Origin: Streptomyces sp. DSM 110735
GTDB taxonomy: Bacteria > Actinomycetota > Actinomycetes > Streptomycetales > Streptomycetaceae
DNA length: 64,000 nt
Assembly (NCBI RefSeq): GCF_016482685.1
Contig: NZ_JACYHF010000001.1
Span: forward strand, 548,612-612,611
Direction: 5' to 3'
The position numbers were made by a program, and so were the translations under genes. Shown piece by piece: positions 33,548 through 43,800 of this stretch (position 1 is the stretch's first letter; each line of letters starts with the position of its first letter). Under the pieces are notes generated by a model, which made no database searches, was not told the DNA's origin, and saw only the letters and a program-made list of their open reading frames with translations.

Positions 33548-35077
33548 GTGCCACGTGGTGACGGTCGACTCAATCACGATCTGCTTCCCGGCGAGAAGGG
33601 CCCCCAGGACGCTTGCGGCGTCTTCGGTGTCTGGGCGCCTGGCGAAGAGGTCGCAAAGCTCACGTACTTCGGGCTCTACGCCCTCCAGCACCGGGGTCAG
33701 GAATCCGCGGGAATCGCGGTCAGCAACGGCTCCCAGATCCTCGTCTTCAAGGACATGGGCCTGGTCTCCCAGGTCTTCGACGAAACCTCGCTCGGTTCGC
33801 TCCAGGGTCACATCGCGGTCGGACACGCCCGCTACTCGACCACCGGCGCCTCCGTGTGGGAGAACGCCCAGCCGACGTTCCGCGCCACCGCGCACGGTTC
33901 GATCGCGCTCGGCCACAACGGCAACCTGGTCAACACCGCGCAGTTGGCGGAGATGGTCGCCGACCTGCCCAAGGACACCAACGGCCGCTCCACCCGGGTC
34001 GCGGCCACCAACGACACCGACCTGCTGACGGCGCTGCTCGCCGCCCAGGTCGACGAGGACGGCAAGCCGCTCACCATCGAGGAGGCGGCACACCGCATCC
34101 TCCCGCAGGTGAAGGGCGCCTTCAGCCTCGTCTTCATGGACGAGCACACGCTGTACGCCGCCCGCGACCCGCAGGGCATCCGCCCGCTGGTCCTCGGCCG
34201 CCTGGAGCGCGGCTGGGTCGTCGCCTCCGAGTCCGCCGCCCTCGACATCTGCGGCGCCGCTTACGTCCGCGAGATCGAGCCGGGCGAGTTCATCGCCATC
34301 GACGAGAACGGTCTGCGCACCTCCCGATTCGCGGAAGCGAAGCCCAAGGGCTGTGTCTTCGAGTACGTCTACCTGGCGCGCCCGGACACCGACATCGCCG
34401 GGCGGAACGTCTACCTCTCCCGCGTGGAGATGGGCCGCCGCCTCGCCAAGGAGGCGCCGGTCGAGGCCGACCTGGTCATAGCCACGCCGGAGTCCGGAAC
34501 CCCGGCCGCCATCGGATACGCGGAAGCCTCCGGCATCCCCTTCGGCAACGGTCTGGTGAAGAACGCCTACGTGGGCCGCACCTTCATCCAGCCCTCGCAG
34601 ACCATCCGCCAGCTCGGCATCCGGCTGAAGCTGAACCCGCTCAAGGAAGTCATCAAGGGCAAGCGCCTGGTCGTCGTCGACGACTCGATCGTGCGCGGCA
34701 ACACCCAGCGGGCCCTGGTGCGCATGCTGCGCGAGGCGGGCGCCGCCGAGGTCCACATCCGGATCTCCTCGCCGCCCGTGAAGTGGCCCTGCTTCTTCGG
34801 CATCGACTTCGCCACCCGCGCCGAGCTGATCGCCAACGGCATGACCATCGAGGAGATCGGCACCAGCCTGGGCGCCGACTCGCTCGCGTACATCTCCATC
34901 GACGGCATGATCGACGCGACCACCATCGCGAAGCCGAACCTGTGCCGCGCCTGCTTCGACGGCGAGTACCCGATGGAGCTGCCCGACCCGGAGCTGCTCG
35001 GCAAGCAGTTGCTGGAGACCGAGCTGGCGGCAGGAACCGCCGCCACCGCCGCGGCCGACGCCATCCGGCGTCCCTGA
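33548..35077 (+). CDS. purF: Amidophosphoribosyltransferase
   Basis: 509-residue enzyme for the committed step of purine synthesis (PRPP plus glutamine to phosphoribosylamine). The short propeptide ends before catalytic Cys23 (GPQDACGVFGVW). Glutaminase residues (LQHRGQESAGI, GHNGNLVN) are followed by the PRPP-binding loop VVVDDSIVRGNT. C-terminal cysteines (CRACF) suggest an iron-sulfur cluster as in the Bacillus type. purM follows 43 bp later. Confidence 0.97.
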   Translation: MPRGDGRLNHDLLPGEKGPQDACGVFGVWAPGEEVAKLTYFGLYALQHRGQESAGIAVSNGSQILVFKDMGLVSQVFDETSLGSLQGHIAVGHARYSTTGASVWENAQPTFRATAHGSIALGHNGNLVNTAQLAEMVADLPKDTNGRSTRVAATNDTDLLTALLAAQVDEDGKPLTIEEAAHRILPQVKGAFSLVFMDEHTLYAARDPQGIRPLVLGRLERGWVVASESAALDICGAAYVREIEPGEFIAIDENGLRTSRFAEAKPKGCVFEYVYLARPDTDIAGRNVYLSRVEMGRRLAKEAPVEADLVIATPESGTPAAIGYAEASGIPFGNGLVKNAYVGRTFIQPSQTIRQLGIRLKLNPLKEVIKGKRLVVVDDSIVRGNTQRALVRMLREAGAAEVHIRISSPPVKWPCFFGIDFATRAELIANGMTIEEIGTSLGADSLAYISIDGMIDATTIAKPNLCRACFDGEYPMELPDPELLGKQLLETELAAGTAATAAADAIRRP

Positions 35078-35120
35078 GCTGCGCCGTCAGAGCCGTACGA
35101 CAGGAAAGTTCTCTCAAGTC

Positions 35121-36191
35121 ATGTCCTCTGAGACCACGGGTGCCAGCTACGCGAGCGCGGGCGTCGACATCGAGGCGGGCGACCGCGCGGTCGAGCTGAT
35201 GAAGGAATGGGTCAAGCGGACGCGGCGCCCCGAGGTCCTCGGCGGCCTCGGCGGCTTCGCCGGGCTCTTCGACGCCTCCGCCCTCAAGCGCTACGAGCGC
35301 CCGCTGCTCGCCTCCGCGACCGACGGCGTCGGCACCAAGGTCGACATAGCCCGGCGCCTCGGCGTGTACGACACCATCGGTCACGACCTGGTCGCCATGG
35401 TCATGGACGACATCGTGGTGTGCGGCGCCGAGCCGTTGTTCATGACCGACTACATCTGCGTCGGCAAGGTCCACCCCGAGCGGGTCGCGGCGATCGTCAA
35501 GGGCATCGCGGAGGGCTGTGTGCTCGCCGGGTGCGCCCTGGTGGGCGGCGAGACGGCCGAGCACCCGGGTCTGCTGGGCGCGGACGACTTCGACGTCGCC
35601 GGTGCCGGTACGGGCGTGGTGGAGGCCGACCGGCTGCTCGGCCCGGACCGTATCCGCGAGGGTGACGCCGTGATCGCCATGGCGTCCTCCGGTCTTCACT
35701 CCAACGGGTACTCCCTGGTCCGCCACGTCCTCCTGGAGCGCGCCGGACTCGCCCTGGAGACGGAGGTCGCGGAGCTGGGCCGCACGCTCGGGGAGGAGCT
35801 GCTGGTGCCCACGAAGATCTACTCGCTGGACTGCCTCGCGCTCACCCGCACCACCGAGGTGCACGCCTTCTCGCACATCACCGGCGGCGGTCTCGCGGCG
35901 AACCTGGCCCGGGTGATCCCGGACGGGCTGCACGCCACCGTGGACCGCTCCACCTGGACCCCGGGCGCGATCTTCGACCTCGTCGGCCGCACGGGCGACG
36001 TGGAGCGCCTGGAGCTGGAGAAGACGCTGAACATGGGCGTCGGCATGATGGCGGTCGTACCCGCCGAGTCCGTCGAGGCGGCGCTGACCACGCTCGCGGA
36101 CCGCGGCGTGGACGCCTGGGTGGCCGGAGAGATCACCGCCCGGGACAGCCGTACCTCGGGCGCCGAGCTGACCGGGGACTACGCGCGCTAG
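35121..36191 (+). CDS. purM: AIR synthase (phosphoribosylformylglycinamidine cyclo-ligase)
   Basis: 356 residues with YASAGVDIEAGDRAVELMK, ATDGVGTK, MVMDDIVVCGAEPLFMTDY, GGETAEHPG and SSGLHSNGYSL, all canonical. It closes the imidazole ring to give AIR. This is the housekeeping copy; a divergent paralogue lies at 56529-57659. Confidence 0.97.
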   Translation: MSSETTGASYASAGVDIEAGDRAVELMKEWVKRTRRPEVLGGLGGFAGLFDASALKRYERPLLASATDGVGTKVDIARRLGVYDTIGHDLVAMVMDDIVVCGAEPLFMTDYICVGKVHPERVAAIVKGIAEGCVLAGCALVGGETAEHPGLLGADDFDVAGAGTGVVEADRLLGPDRIREGDAVIAMASSGLHSNGYSLVRHVLLERAGLALETEVAELGRTLGEELLVPTKIYSLDCLALTRTTEVHAFSHITGGGLAANLARVIPDGLHATVDRSTWTPGAIFDLVGRTGDVERLELEKTLNMGVGMMAVVPAESVEAALTTLADRGVDAWVAGEITARDSRTSGAELTGDYAR

Positions 36192-36200
36192 AACACCTGT

Positions 36201-36230
36201 AGGGCGGGCTCCCCGCAGGGCGCCCGCCCT
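36201..36230 (+). terminator. Terminator after purM
   Basis: AGGGCGGG / CCCGCCCT stem with GC-rich loop. Confidence 0.65.
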
Positions 36231-36273
36231 CTGTGGTGCGCGGACCGCACCGACCGTTTCACCGGCAGCACAG

Positions 36274-36306
36274 AAGCCGGTCGGTGGCAGTGCCACCGAC
36301 CGGCTT
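36274..36306 (-). terminator. Terminator after the DUF3073 gene
   Basis: AAGCCGGTCGGTGGCA / TGCCACCGACCGGCTT near-perfect hairpin 17 bp beyond the stop. Confidence 0.85.
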
Positions 36307-36322
36307 GATGCTCAGTGCAAGG

Positions 36323-36574
36323 TCAAGCGCCGCGACGGTGTTGTGAGGGACCGTCGTCCTCGTCCTCGTCGTCGTCCTCATAGAGGTCGGCGTAACGGGA
36401 GTAGAGGTCGTCCTCGTCATCTTCATCGTCCTCGAACGGCTCGCCGTTCGGCGGCTGGCTCGAAGTCGATGCGCCCAGTTCACTGGCCAGCCGTGACAGG
36501 TCAGTCCCACCGCTGTTGTACTTCAGCTGGCGGGCGACCTTTGTCTGCTTGGCCTTGGCCCGGCCGCGCCCCAT
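36323..36574 (-). CDS. DUF3073 small protein
   Basis: 83 residues: MGRGRAKAKQTKVARQLKY at the N-terminus is highly basic and conserved in actinobacteria, while the C-terminal half is almost wholly acidic (EDDEDDEDD). The charge split suggests nucleic-acid or ribosome association, but function is unknown. It is usually next to purM. Confidence 0.88.
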   Translation of the reverse strand: MGRGRAKAKQTKVARQLKYNSGGTDLSRLASELGASTSSQPPNGEPFEDDEDDEDDLYSRYADLYEDDDEDEDDGPSQHRRGA

Positions 36575-36919
36575 GGCTCGACCCCCTCGGTGACGGGGCT
36601 CAACGGCCCCAGAGTCTGACACGCGTTCATGATCTGGAACGGACTCTCCGCAGAGATGCCGGTCCGTAGGGCTTCCACGGTACCTGAGCCCGCGCCCATA
36701 CGGTACGTCGCCCGCAGCACGCGCGTGTGCACAGGACCCTCGAGGAGCCCTGTCCTCGCTGGTCAACGGCGATTTTAACCACTTATCGGGGGACGACCCG
36801 CCGGTGGAAGTGAGAGTTCTCTCCAAGTTGCCTCCGGCGGGTACCGCCCGCCCGTGCGGCCGGGCACCCGGCCCGGGACCCGCACGGGCGCGAATCGGCC
36901 GGTACGGAGCCCCCGTGGG
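36575..36919. other. Intergenic region upstream of DUF3073
   Basis: A 345-bp stretch with the DUF3073 promoter side and the 3' flank of vdh. It has an AT-rich patch near 36770 (GATTTTAACCACTTATC). No convincing gene; small frames here lack ribosome binding sites. Confidence 0.4.
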
Positions 36920-38017
36920 TCAGCGCGTCGCGCGGGCGTCCGCCATGCGCCGCTCGGCGATCCGGTCGGCCGCGGCGGCCGGCGGAATGCCGTCTTCCTT
37001 TGCGGTCGCGAAGATCTCCAGCGTGGTGTCGAAGATCTTCGCCGCCTTCGCCCGGCACCGCTCGAAGTCGAACCCGTGCAGTTCGTCCGCCACCTGGATC
37101 ACCCCGCCCGCGTTCACCACGTAGTCGGGGGCGTAGAGGATGCCCCGGTCCGCGATGTCCTTCTCCACGCCCGGGTGCGCGAGCTGGTTGTTGGCCGCGC
37201 CGCAGACCACCTTGGCGGTCAGCACCGGCACGGTCAGGTCGTCCAGGGCGCCGCCGAGCGCGCAGGGGGCGTAGATGTCGAGCCCCTCGACGCGGATCAG
37301 CTCGTCCGTGCTCGCCACCGCCGTCACCCCCTCGGGGTACTGCGCGAGGATCCCGCGTACCGCGTCCGGGCGTACGTCCGTGAGCACCACCTCGGCGCCC
37401 TCGGCGCGCAGATGGCCCACCAGATGCCGGCCCACCTTGCCGACGCCCGCGACGCCGACCCGGCGCCCGCGCAGCGAGGGGTCGCCCCACACGTGCTGCG
37501 CGGAGGCGCGCATGCCCTGGTAGACGCCGAAGGCGGTGAGCACGGAGGAGTCGCCCGCGCCGCCGTTCTCCGGGGAGCGGCCGGTGGTCCAGCGGCAGGC
37601 GCGGGCCACCACGTCCATGTCCGCGACATAGGTGCCGACGTCGCACGCGGTCACGTAGCGCCCGCCGAGCGAGGCGACCATGCGGCCGTAGGCGAGCAGC
37701 AGCTCCTCGCTCTTGTCGCGCTCGGGGTCCCCGATGATCACGGCCTTGCCGCCGCCGTGGTCGAGACCGGCCATCGCGTTCTTGTACGACATCCCGCGCG
37801 CGAGGTTGAGCGCGTCGGCGACGGCGTCCGCCTCGGTGGCGTACGGGTGGAAGCGGGTGCCGCCGAGGGCGGGGCCGAGGGCGGTGGAGTGGAGGGCGAT
37901 GACGGCCTTGAGGCCGCTGGCGCGGTCCTGGCAGAGCACGACCTGCTCATGGCCGCCCTGGTCCGAGTGGAAGAGGGTCCGCAGGACGTCGGTGGATGCG
38001 CCGGTTGCGTAGGTCAC
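36920..38017 (-). CDS. vdh: Valine (branched-chain amino acid) dehydrogenase
   Basis: 365-residue Glu/Leu/Phe/Val dehydrogenase family enzyme. Catalytic Lys79 lies in [17 protein letters not shown] (Lys91 in the signature), then the NAD-binding GVAGVGKVG motif. It oxidatively deaminates valine to 2-oxoisovalerate, feeding branched-chain acyl-CoA pools for polyketides and fatty acids. The GTG at 38017 has AGGAGT upstream. Same position (next to bldC) as in other Streptomyces. Confidence 0.92.
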   Translation of the reverse strand: MTYATGASTDVLRTLFHSDQGGHEQVVLCQDRASGLKAVIALHSTALGPALGGTRFHPYATEADAVADALNLARGMSYKNAMAGLDHGGGKAVIIGDPERDKSEELLLAYGRMVASLGGRYVTACDVGTYVADMDVVARACRWTTGRSPENGGAGDSSVLTAFGVYQGMRASAQHVWGDPSLRGRRVGVAGVGKVGRHLVGHLRAEGAEVVLTDVRPDAVRGILAQYPEGVTAVASTDELIRVEGLDIYAPCALGGALDDLTVPVLTAKVVCGAANNQLAHPGVEKDIADRGILYAPDYVVNAGGVIQVADELHGFDFERCRAKAAKIFDTTLEIFATAKEDGIPPAAAADRIAERRMADARATR

Positions 38018-38290
38018 GGTGGTGACTCCTGTGCGTGTAGCGGCGGGCGGGACCGGGGTGGTCCCTGGGGTTTCCCCACACTTTTGGCCGTGGGGGTGGG
38101 TGGCGGGGTGGTGCCACGCGGCCGTTGGGCCGCAAGGCTGAGCGTAGAGCCTGCTCGCGGCCCGTATCCGGGGTACGCCGGGGATCACTCTTCCGTGCCC
38201 GCGCGGCTGCCCGTCGTGGCACGATGCGCAGTGGTTCCGAGCCGGACCCGGCGGGGGTTTCGAGCCGGGCGCGAGGGGGAGGGAGGGAGC

Positions 38291-39133
38291 GTGCCCAAGG
38301 TGTCCTCCGTGGTCGTCCCCTATGCCGCGTACCTGCGCGTGTACGAGCCGCTGGCCGCCTTCCCGGAGCCCGAGCGCACCCACTGGGCGCGGTACGCCCG
38401 ACGGCGCGAGCGTCCCACGTACCAGGACGAGCTGCGCCGCTCGCTGGCCGACCTGCTGCCGACGCCGCCGGTCGCGGTGCCGGTGCACGAGAGCGCGGAC
38501 GCCTTCGTGACCGAGGTGGACGGCGTCCTGTGTGTCTGCCCCTGGCGCACCCGGCTGCGCGGCTGGCAGGCGCTGGCCGCTCTGGGCGAGGAACTGCCCC
38601 GGACGGTGCTGGACGCGGTCCTGCCCCCGCTCGTGCGCGAGCAGGCCGCCCAGGACTACGAGCGCTGGCTCGTCCGCAACCCCGAGGCGCGCCCCTGGAT
38701 CCGCACCGCGACCTGGCAGGTGCCGCTCAACTGGTTCGTGCTCGTCGGCGACGAGGAGCGGCGCTTCGAGAAGGGCACCGGCGAGGTGCCCCCGCTGCTG
38801 CGCTACCGCACGCCGATGGTGCAGGCGCGGCGGCGCGTGGCGCGGGCGCTGCGCACCCTGAAGGACGCCGTCGAGGAGGGCCCGCTGATCGACGGGCTGG
38901 TGGACGTCGGCCGCTGGCTGGAGGAGTTCCACCCCCGCTCTCTGGTGGAGCTGGACTACGGCGGTCTGGTCCACGCGGTGCCCGCAGGGGCGCTCGAGGA
39001 CGACCACTCGGCGGCGGACGTGGCCGCGGGCATCGACGCGCTGCGCCGGGGCGACGGTCCGGCCGCGGGGCGGGTCTACGGTCGCCTGGTGCGGCGCTGG
39101 CGTGCGGTGCGGGACCTGCGGTCCGCGAACTGA
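38291..39133 (+). CDS. Conserved hypothetical protein between vdh and bldC
   Basis: 280 residues, Arg-rich, with [26 protein letters not shown] at the N-terminus and a conserved-looking [20 protein letters not shown] centre. No known catalytic motif or membrane segment. GTG start after GGAGGGAGC. Genes of this type sit next to bldC in Streptomyces, but function is not known. Confidence 0.78.
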   Translation: MPKVSSVVVPYAAYLRVYEPLAAFPEPERTHWARYARRRERPTYQDELRRSLADLLPTPPVAVPVHESADAFVTEVDGVLCVCPWRTRLRGWQALAALGEELPRTVLDAVLPPLVREQAAQDYERWLVRNPEARPWIRTATWQVPLNWFVLVGDEERRFEKGTGEVPPLLRYRTPMVQARRRVARALRTLKDAVEEGPLIDGLVDVGRWLEEFHPRSLVELDYGGLVHAVPAGALEDDHSAADVAAGIDALRRGDGPAAGRVYGRLVRRWRAVRDLRSAN

Positions 39134-39180
39134 TCGCGGTATCCGTACATCTGGGCGAACTGATCGCCGTGTCCGTACGT
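39125..39180. repeat. Two-copy 26-bp direct repeat
   Basis: GCGAACTGATCGCGGTATCC at 39125 (continuing to 39150) recurs at 39155-39180 with three mismatches. The first copy contains the stop codon of the preceding gene. Possible regulatory site upstream of bldC or recent slippage. Confidence 0.55.
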
Positions 39181-39735
39181 ACTCCTTGATGACGGCGCAT
39201 CCCGAACAGGCGAGAAGTGACGCAGATCACGGTCGAAATGGCCTCGAACAGCGTACGGTCTGTGGACTTGACTCATCTGACGGGATGTTGGTCCCGATCC
39301 GGGCTTTTCCCATCAAGGGTGATGGACGGCACTTACGCGGCTCTTGCGTCTCTTGCCGCTCCTCATGCCAAAATAGGACAAGGAGCCCGGGGAGGGCTCC
39401 GTCTGTCCATCTGTGCTCCACTATGGGCGGAATCTCAGCATTGCACGCTTTGGGGGGTCCGGTGCCTCCTGATCGCCGAAGTGACTGATCGTCACATCGG
39501 CGTGACTGTCCGCTATGGCATGGTCCATCGGCTTCCGTCGCTGATGAACACCTGGGAGGGCAATTCCATCGGTTTGGCCGACGCGGCTGGACAGATGGTG
39601 TAGTTGTAGTGCCGAGGACAAGCCGTTCGTCCTATAACCGACTCGACTCGCGTCCGCCATTTCGGGCAACGCGGGTCAAGGTGCAGAATTTAGAGGAAAG
39701 AACCGAGAACGTCGGTTCTCCCGAGGAGGCCGCTC
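39181..39735 (+). promoter_or_regulatory. Long bldC upstream region
   Basis: About 555 bp with lower GC and no supported gene. A small hairpin (GAACCGA at 39700-39706, TCGGTTC at 39712-39718) lies just before the ribosome binding site GAGGAGG. The length suits complex developmental control of bldC. An open frame at 39217-39603 lacks a ribosome binding site and has poor codon bias, so I do not call it. Confidence 0.5.
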
Positions 39736-39942
39736 ATGACCGCTCGCACCCCTGATGCCGAGCCGCTGCTGACCCCGGCTGAGGTCGCCACCATGTTCCG
39801 TGTCGACCCCAAGACGGTCACGCGGTGGGCGAAGGCCGGCAAGCTCACGTCGATCCGCACGCTCGGCGGGCACCGCCGCTACCGCGAGGCGGAGGTCCGC
39901 GCCCTGCTCGCGGGCATCCCGCAGCAGCGCAGCGAGGCCTGA
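39736..39942 (+). CDS. bldC: Developmental regulator BldC
   Basis: 68-residue MerR-type winged helix protein consisting almost only of the DNA-binding domain: LLTPAEVATMFRVDPKTVTRWAKAGKLTSIRTLGGHRRYREAEVRALL. BldC binds direct repeats cooperatively and holds back sporulation genes during vegetative growth. GAGGAGG precedes the ATG. The sequence and location match the well-known orthologue. Confidence 0.97.
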   Translation: MTARTPDAEPLLTPAEVATMFRVDPKTVTRWAKAGKLTSIRTLGGHRRYREAEVRALLAGIPQQRSEA

Positions 39943-40087
39943 ACAACTCCATAACCGGGCAGAACGACCGAACCCCAACTGGTCGGGGCGCCCGAACCCT
40001 AGCTCTGAACGACGCGGGACCTGCCCCAACAGGCCCCCCGCCCAAGCCGATTCACATGCTTGAGTAAGTGGCACAGGGTGCGTCGTA

Positions 40088-40127
40088 GATCGCGCTGGAC
40101 TCCGCCGGGTCCAGCGCGATCTTTTTT
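40088..40127 (+). terminator. Terminator after bldC
   Basis: Perfect 13-bp stem GATCGCGCTGGAC / GTCCAGCGCGATC followed by six T. Confidence 0.95.
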
Positions 40128-40373
40128 GTGCCCTTGAGCGGACCTTCCTGATCCTCCGTGAGCGCCCTTGTCGGGGTTGTGTCGGAGTCTGGGGAGGAGT
40201 GTGGGAAGCGCCGTGCGGGACCCGTGAGGCAGGTGCAATTGCACATATTAAATTGACCCGTTGTAGGACACCGGTAAGAACCCCACTTTCAAAAAATCAT
40301 GCCGTGACTCCCGTCACAGGGCAGGCGTCTTGTTGCCACCGGCATGTGTGCGCTATTGGGATCGCGCGCCCCA

Positions 40374-40583
40374 TCAGCCCTTGTGGGAACGGGTGTTGGG
40401 GTTCTCGTCCGGTTCCTCGGTGGGGGCGTCGCTGTGCGCGTCCGGGTGCGCGTCCGTGTCCATGGCGAGGCGCTGGAGGCGGTGGCAGACGGGACAGTGC
40501 CGGGTGGCGTGCCGATAGCCGGAGGCGGCCGACAGATGCGCCCTCAGGAGCGCCCGCGTCGCGTGCCTGGCCGATGCCGCCAT
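40374..40583 (-). CDS. Small DUF6274-like zinc-knuckle protein
   Basis: 69 residues, ATG at 40583 with a very strong GGAGGTGA seven bases upstream. The sequence MAASARHATRALLRAHLSAASGYRHATRHCPVCHRLQRLAM has one CPVC motif with nearby His residues and a disordered acidic tail. It recalls the actinobacterial DUF6274 family; function unknown. Confidence 0.7.
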   Translation of the reverse strand: MAASARHATRALLRAHLSAASGYRHATRHCPVCHRLQRLAMDTDAHPDAHSDAPTEEPDENPNTRSHKG

Positions 40584-40670
40584 CCGTCACCTCCGGAGGC
40601 CGCACGGGAAAGACGGCCTGCCTTCTGGGTACCGAGCCCGGCACGTGCCGTCAAGAGCGCCGGGAACGAC

Positions 40671-40698
40671 GAAAGGGCCCCCTCGCGGGGGCCCTTCC
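40671..40698 (-). terminator. Terminator of tRNA-Asp copy 1
   Basis: GAAAGGGCCCCC / GGGGGCCCTTCC hairpin just beyond the tRNA 3' end. Confidence 0.75.
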
Positions 40699-40704
40699 TC
40701 ACTG

Positions 40705-40779
40705 CGGTCCTGACGGGATTTGAACCCGCGGCCTCCACCTTGACAGGGTGGCGAGCACTCCAAACTGCTCCACAGGACC
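40705..40779 (-). tRNA. tRNA-Asp(GTC), copy 1
   Basis: Acceptor GGTCCTG/CAGGACC, anticodon GTC in CTGTCAAG and a normal GTTCAAA T loop. No encoded CCA. Identical copy at 45582-45656. Confidence 0.95.
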
Positions 40780-40884
40780 ATCTCTCGCGGCACTCGCTGC
40801 TGCGTTGTGCTGCGAGAAGGACTGTACACGAGGGTGGATGTCCTGGTCGAACTCACCCTCTGTGCGCGGCTCGTCACGCCATGG

Positions 40885-43800
40885 CTACGGCGCCAGGGCG
40901 TCGATCGCCTTCACGATCCGCTTGTCCGAGACGGGGTACGCCGTGCCCAGCGCGTGGGCGAAGTAGCTGACCCGCAGCTCCTCGATCATCCAGCGGACGT
41001 CCAGCACCTGCCGGGGCACCGGCCGCCCCTGCGGGAGCTGCTCGAGCAGCCAGGCGTACTCGTCGCGCATCTCCTGGACCTTCTCCATGCGGGAGGTGTC
41101 CCGCTGGACGTTCGTCGGCATCTGCTGCAGACGCCGGTCGGCGGCCACCAGGTACCGCATGAGGTCCGGCAGCCGCTTCAGCCCCGCCCAGGTCACGAAG
41201 CCGGGCTTCACCAGGGCGTCCAACTGCTGCCGTACGTCCGTCAGGTTGGCGAGCAGCACCGGGCTCTTCACCGACTTCAGCCGCCGCTCGGCCGCCTGCC
41301 ACGCCGCGAGCACCTGCTGGACCTGGCCGACCGCGCGCACGGTGGTGTCCACGATGTCGGCGCGCACCTTGTCGTAGAGCTTGCGGTACGACTCCTCGTC
41401 CCACACCGGGCCGCCGAAGTCCGCGATCAGCTTGTCGGCGGCGGCCATCGCGCAGTCGTCGAAGAGTGCCTGCACGGAGCCGTGCGGGTTGGCGGAGAGC
41501 GCCAGCTTCTGGGCGTTCGTCAGCTTGTCGGAGGCGAACTTGGCCGGGTTGACCGGGATGTTGCGCAGGATGAGCCGGCGCGTGCCCTTCCACATCGCCT
41601 CGGCCTGCTCCTCCTCGGTGTCGAAGAGGCGCACGGAGACCGTGTCGCCGTCGTCCACCAGGGCGGGATACGCCTTGACCGGCTGTCCGGCCCGCCTGGT
41701 CTCGAAGACACGGGTGAGCGAGCCGATCGTCCAGTCGGTCAGACCCGAGCGCTCCAGCGACTCCCCGCCCTGCCGGGAGGCGGTGGCCGCGGCTGCCTGC
41801 GAGAGCGCCTGGCGGGCCTTCGGACGCAGTTGGAGCTTCAGCGCCTCCAGATCCTTGTCCTCGGCCAGTTTGCGGCGCCGCTCGTCGACGATCCGGAAGG
41901 TGACCTTCAGATGCTCGGGCACCTTGGACCAGTCGAAGTCGGCGGCTTCGAAGGGCACGCCGACCATGCGCTTCAGCTCGCGCGCCATGGTGGTCGTCAG
42001 CGGTTCCTGGAGGGGGACCGCCCGCTCCAGGAACTTCTTGGCGTAGTTGGGCGCGGGGACGTAGTTGCGGCGGATCGGCTTGGGCAGCGTGCGGATCAGC
42101 TCGGTGACGACCTCCTCGCGCAGACCCGGGATCTGCCAGTCGAAGCCCTCGTCGGTGACCTGGTTGAGCACCTGGAGCGGGATGTGCACGGTCACGCCGT
42201 CGGCGTCCGCGCCCGGCTCGAACTGGTACGTCACCCGGAACTTGAGGTTTCCCTGGTGCCAGGTGTCGGGGTAGTCGTCCTTGGTGACCGCCTCCGCCGA
42301 CTCCCGGATGAGCATCTCGCGCTCGAAGTCGAGGAAGTCGGGCTGCTCGTGCCGCTTGCGCTTCCACCAGGAGTCGAAGTGGGCGCCGGAGACGACGTGT
42401 TCGGGCACGCGCTGGTCGTAGAAGTCGAAGAGCGTGTCGTCGTCCACCACGATGTCCCGGCGGCGGGCGCGGTGTTCCAGCTCCTCGACCTCGCTGAGGA
42501 GCTTGCGGTTGTCGGCGAAGAACTTGTGGTGCGTGCGCCAGTCGCCCTCGACCAGCGCGTTGCGAATGAAAAGTTCGCGGGACAGCTCGGGGTCGATCCG
42601 GCCGTAGTTCACCTTGCGCTGGGCGACGATCGGGACGCCGTACAGCGTCACCTTCTCGTACGCCATCACGGCGGCTTGATCCTTCTCCCAGTGCGGTTCG
42701 CTGTACGTCCGCTTCAGGAGGTGCCCGGCGAGCGGCTCGACCCACTCGGGCTCGATCTTGGCGTTGACGCGCGCCCAGAGGCGGGAGGTCTCCACGAGTT
42801 CGGCCGACATCAGGAACTTCGGCTGCTTCTTGAAGAGCGAGGAGCCGGGGAAGACCGCGAACTTGGCGTTGCGGGCGCCCAGGTACTCGTTCTTGTTGCC
42901 GTCCTTCACGTCCTTCATGCCGACGTGGGAGAGGAGCCCCGCGAGGAGGGAGACATGGATGCGGTCGGCGGGGGCGTCCTCCTCGCCTATGCGGATGTCC
43001 ATCTGCTTGGCGACGGTGCGGAGCTGGGTGTAGATGTCCTGCCACTCGCGGATGCGCAGGAAGTTCAGGTACTCCTGCTTGCACATCCGGCGGAAGGACG
43101 AGGAGCCGCGCTCCTTCTGCTGCTCGCGGACGTACCGCCACAGGTTGAGGTAGGCGAGGAAGTCGCTGGTCTCGTCCTTGAAGCGGGCGTGCTGCTGGTC
43201 GGCCTGGGTCTGCTTGTCGGCGGGGCGCTCGCGCGGGTCCTGGATGGACAGGGCGGCGGCGATGACCATGACCTCGCGGACACAGCCGTTCCGCGCGGCT
43301 TCCAGGACCATGCGGGCAAGGCGTGGGTCGACCGGCAACTGGGCGAGCTTGCGACCGGTGTCGGTGAGGCGCCTGCGGGGGTCCTTCTGCGCGGGGTCGA
43401 GGGCGCCGAGTTCCTGGAGGAGCTGTACGCCGTCGCGGATGTTGCGGTGGTCCGGCGGGTCGATGAAGGGGAACTTCTCGATCTCGCCGAGGCCGGCCGC
43501 GGTCATCTGGAGGATGACGGAGGCGAGGTTGGTGCGCAGGATCTCGGCGTCCGTGAACTCCGGGCGGCTCTCGAAGTCGTCCTCGGAGTACAGCCGGATG
43601 CAGATGCCGTCGGAGGTACGGCCGCAGCGGCCCTTGCGCTGGTTGGCGCTGGCCTGCGAGATCGCCTCGATGGGCAGCCGCTGGACCTTGGTGCGGTGGC
43701 TGTAGCGGCTGATGCGGGCGAAGCCGGGGTCGATGACGAACTTGATGCCGGGGACGGTCAGCGAGGTCTCGGCGACGTTGGTCGCGAGCACGATCCGGCG

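Noticed and set aside
39217..39603. 128-codon frame upstream of bldC
   Set aside because: No ribosome binding site, poor codon bias and no recognisable features; better seen as regulatory DNA.
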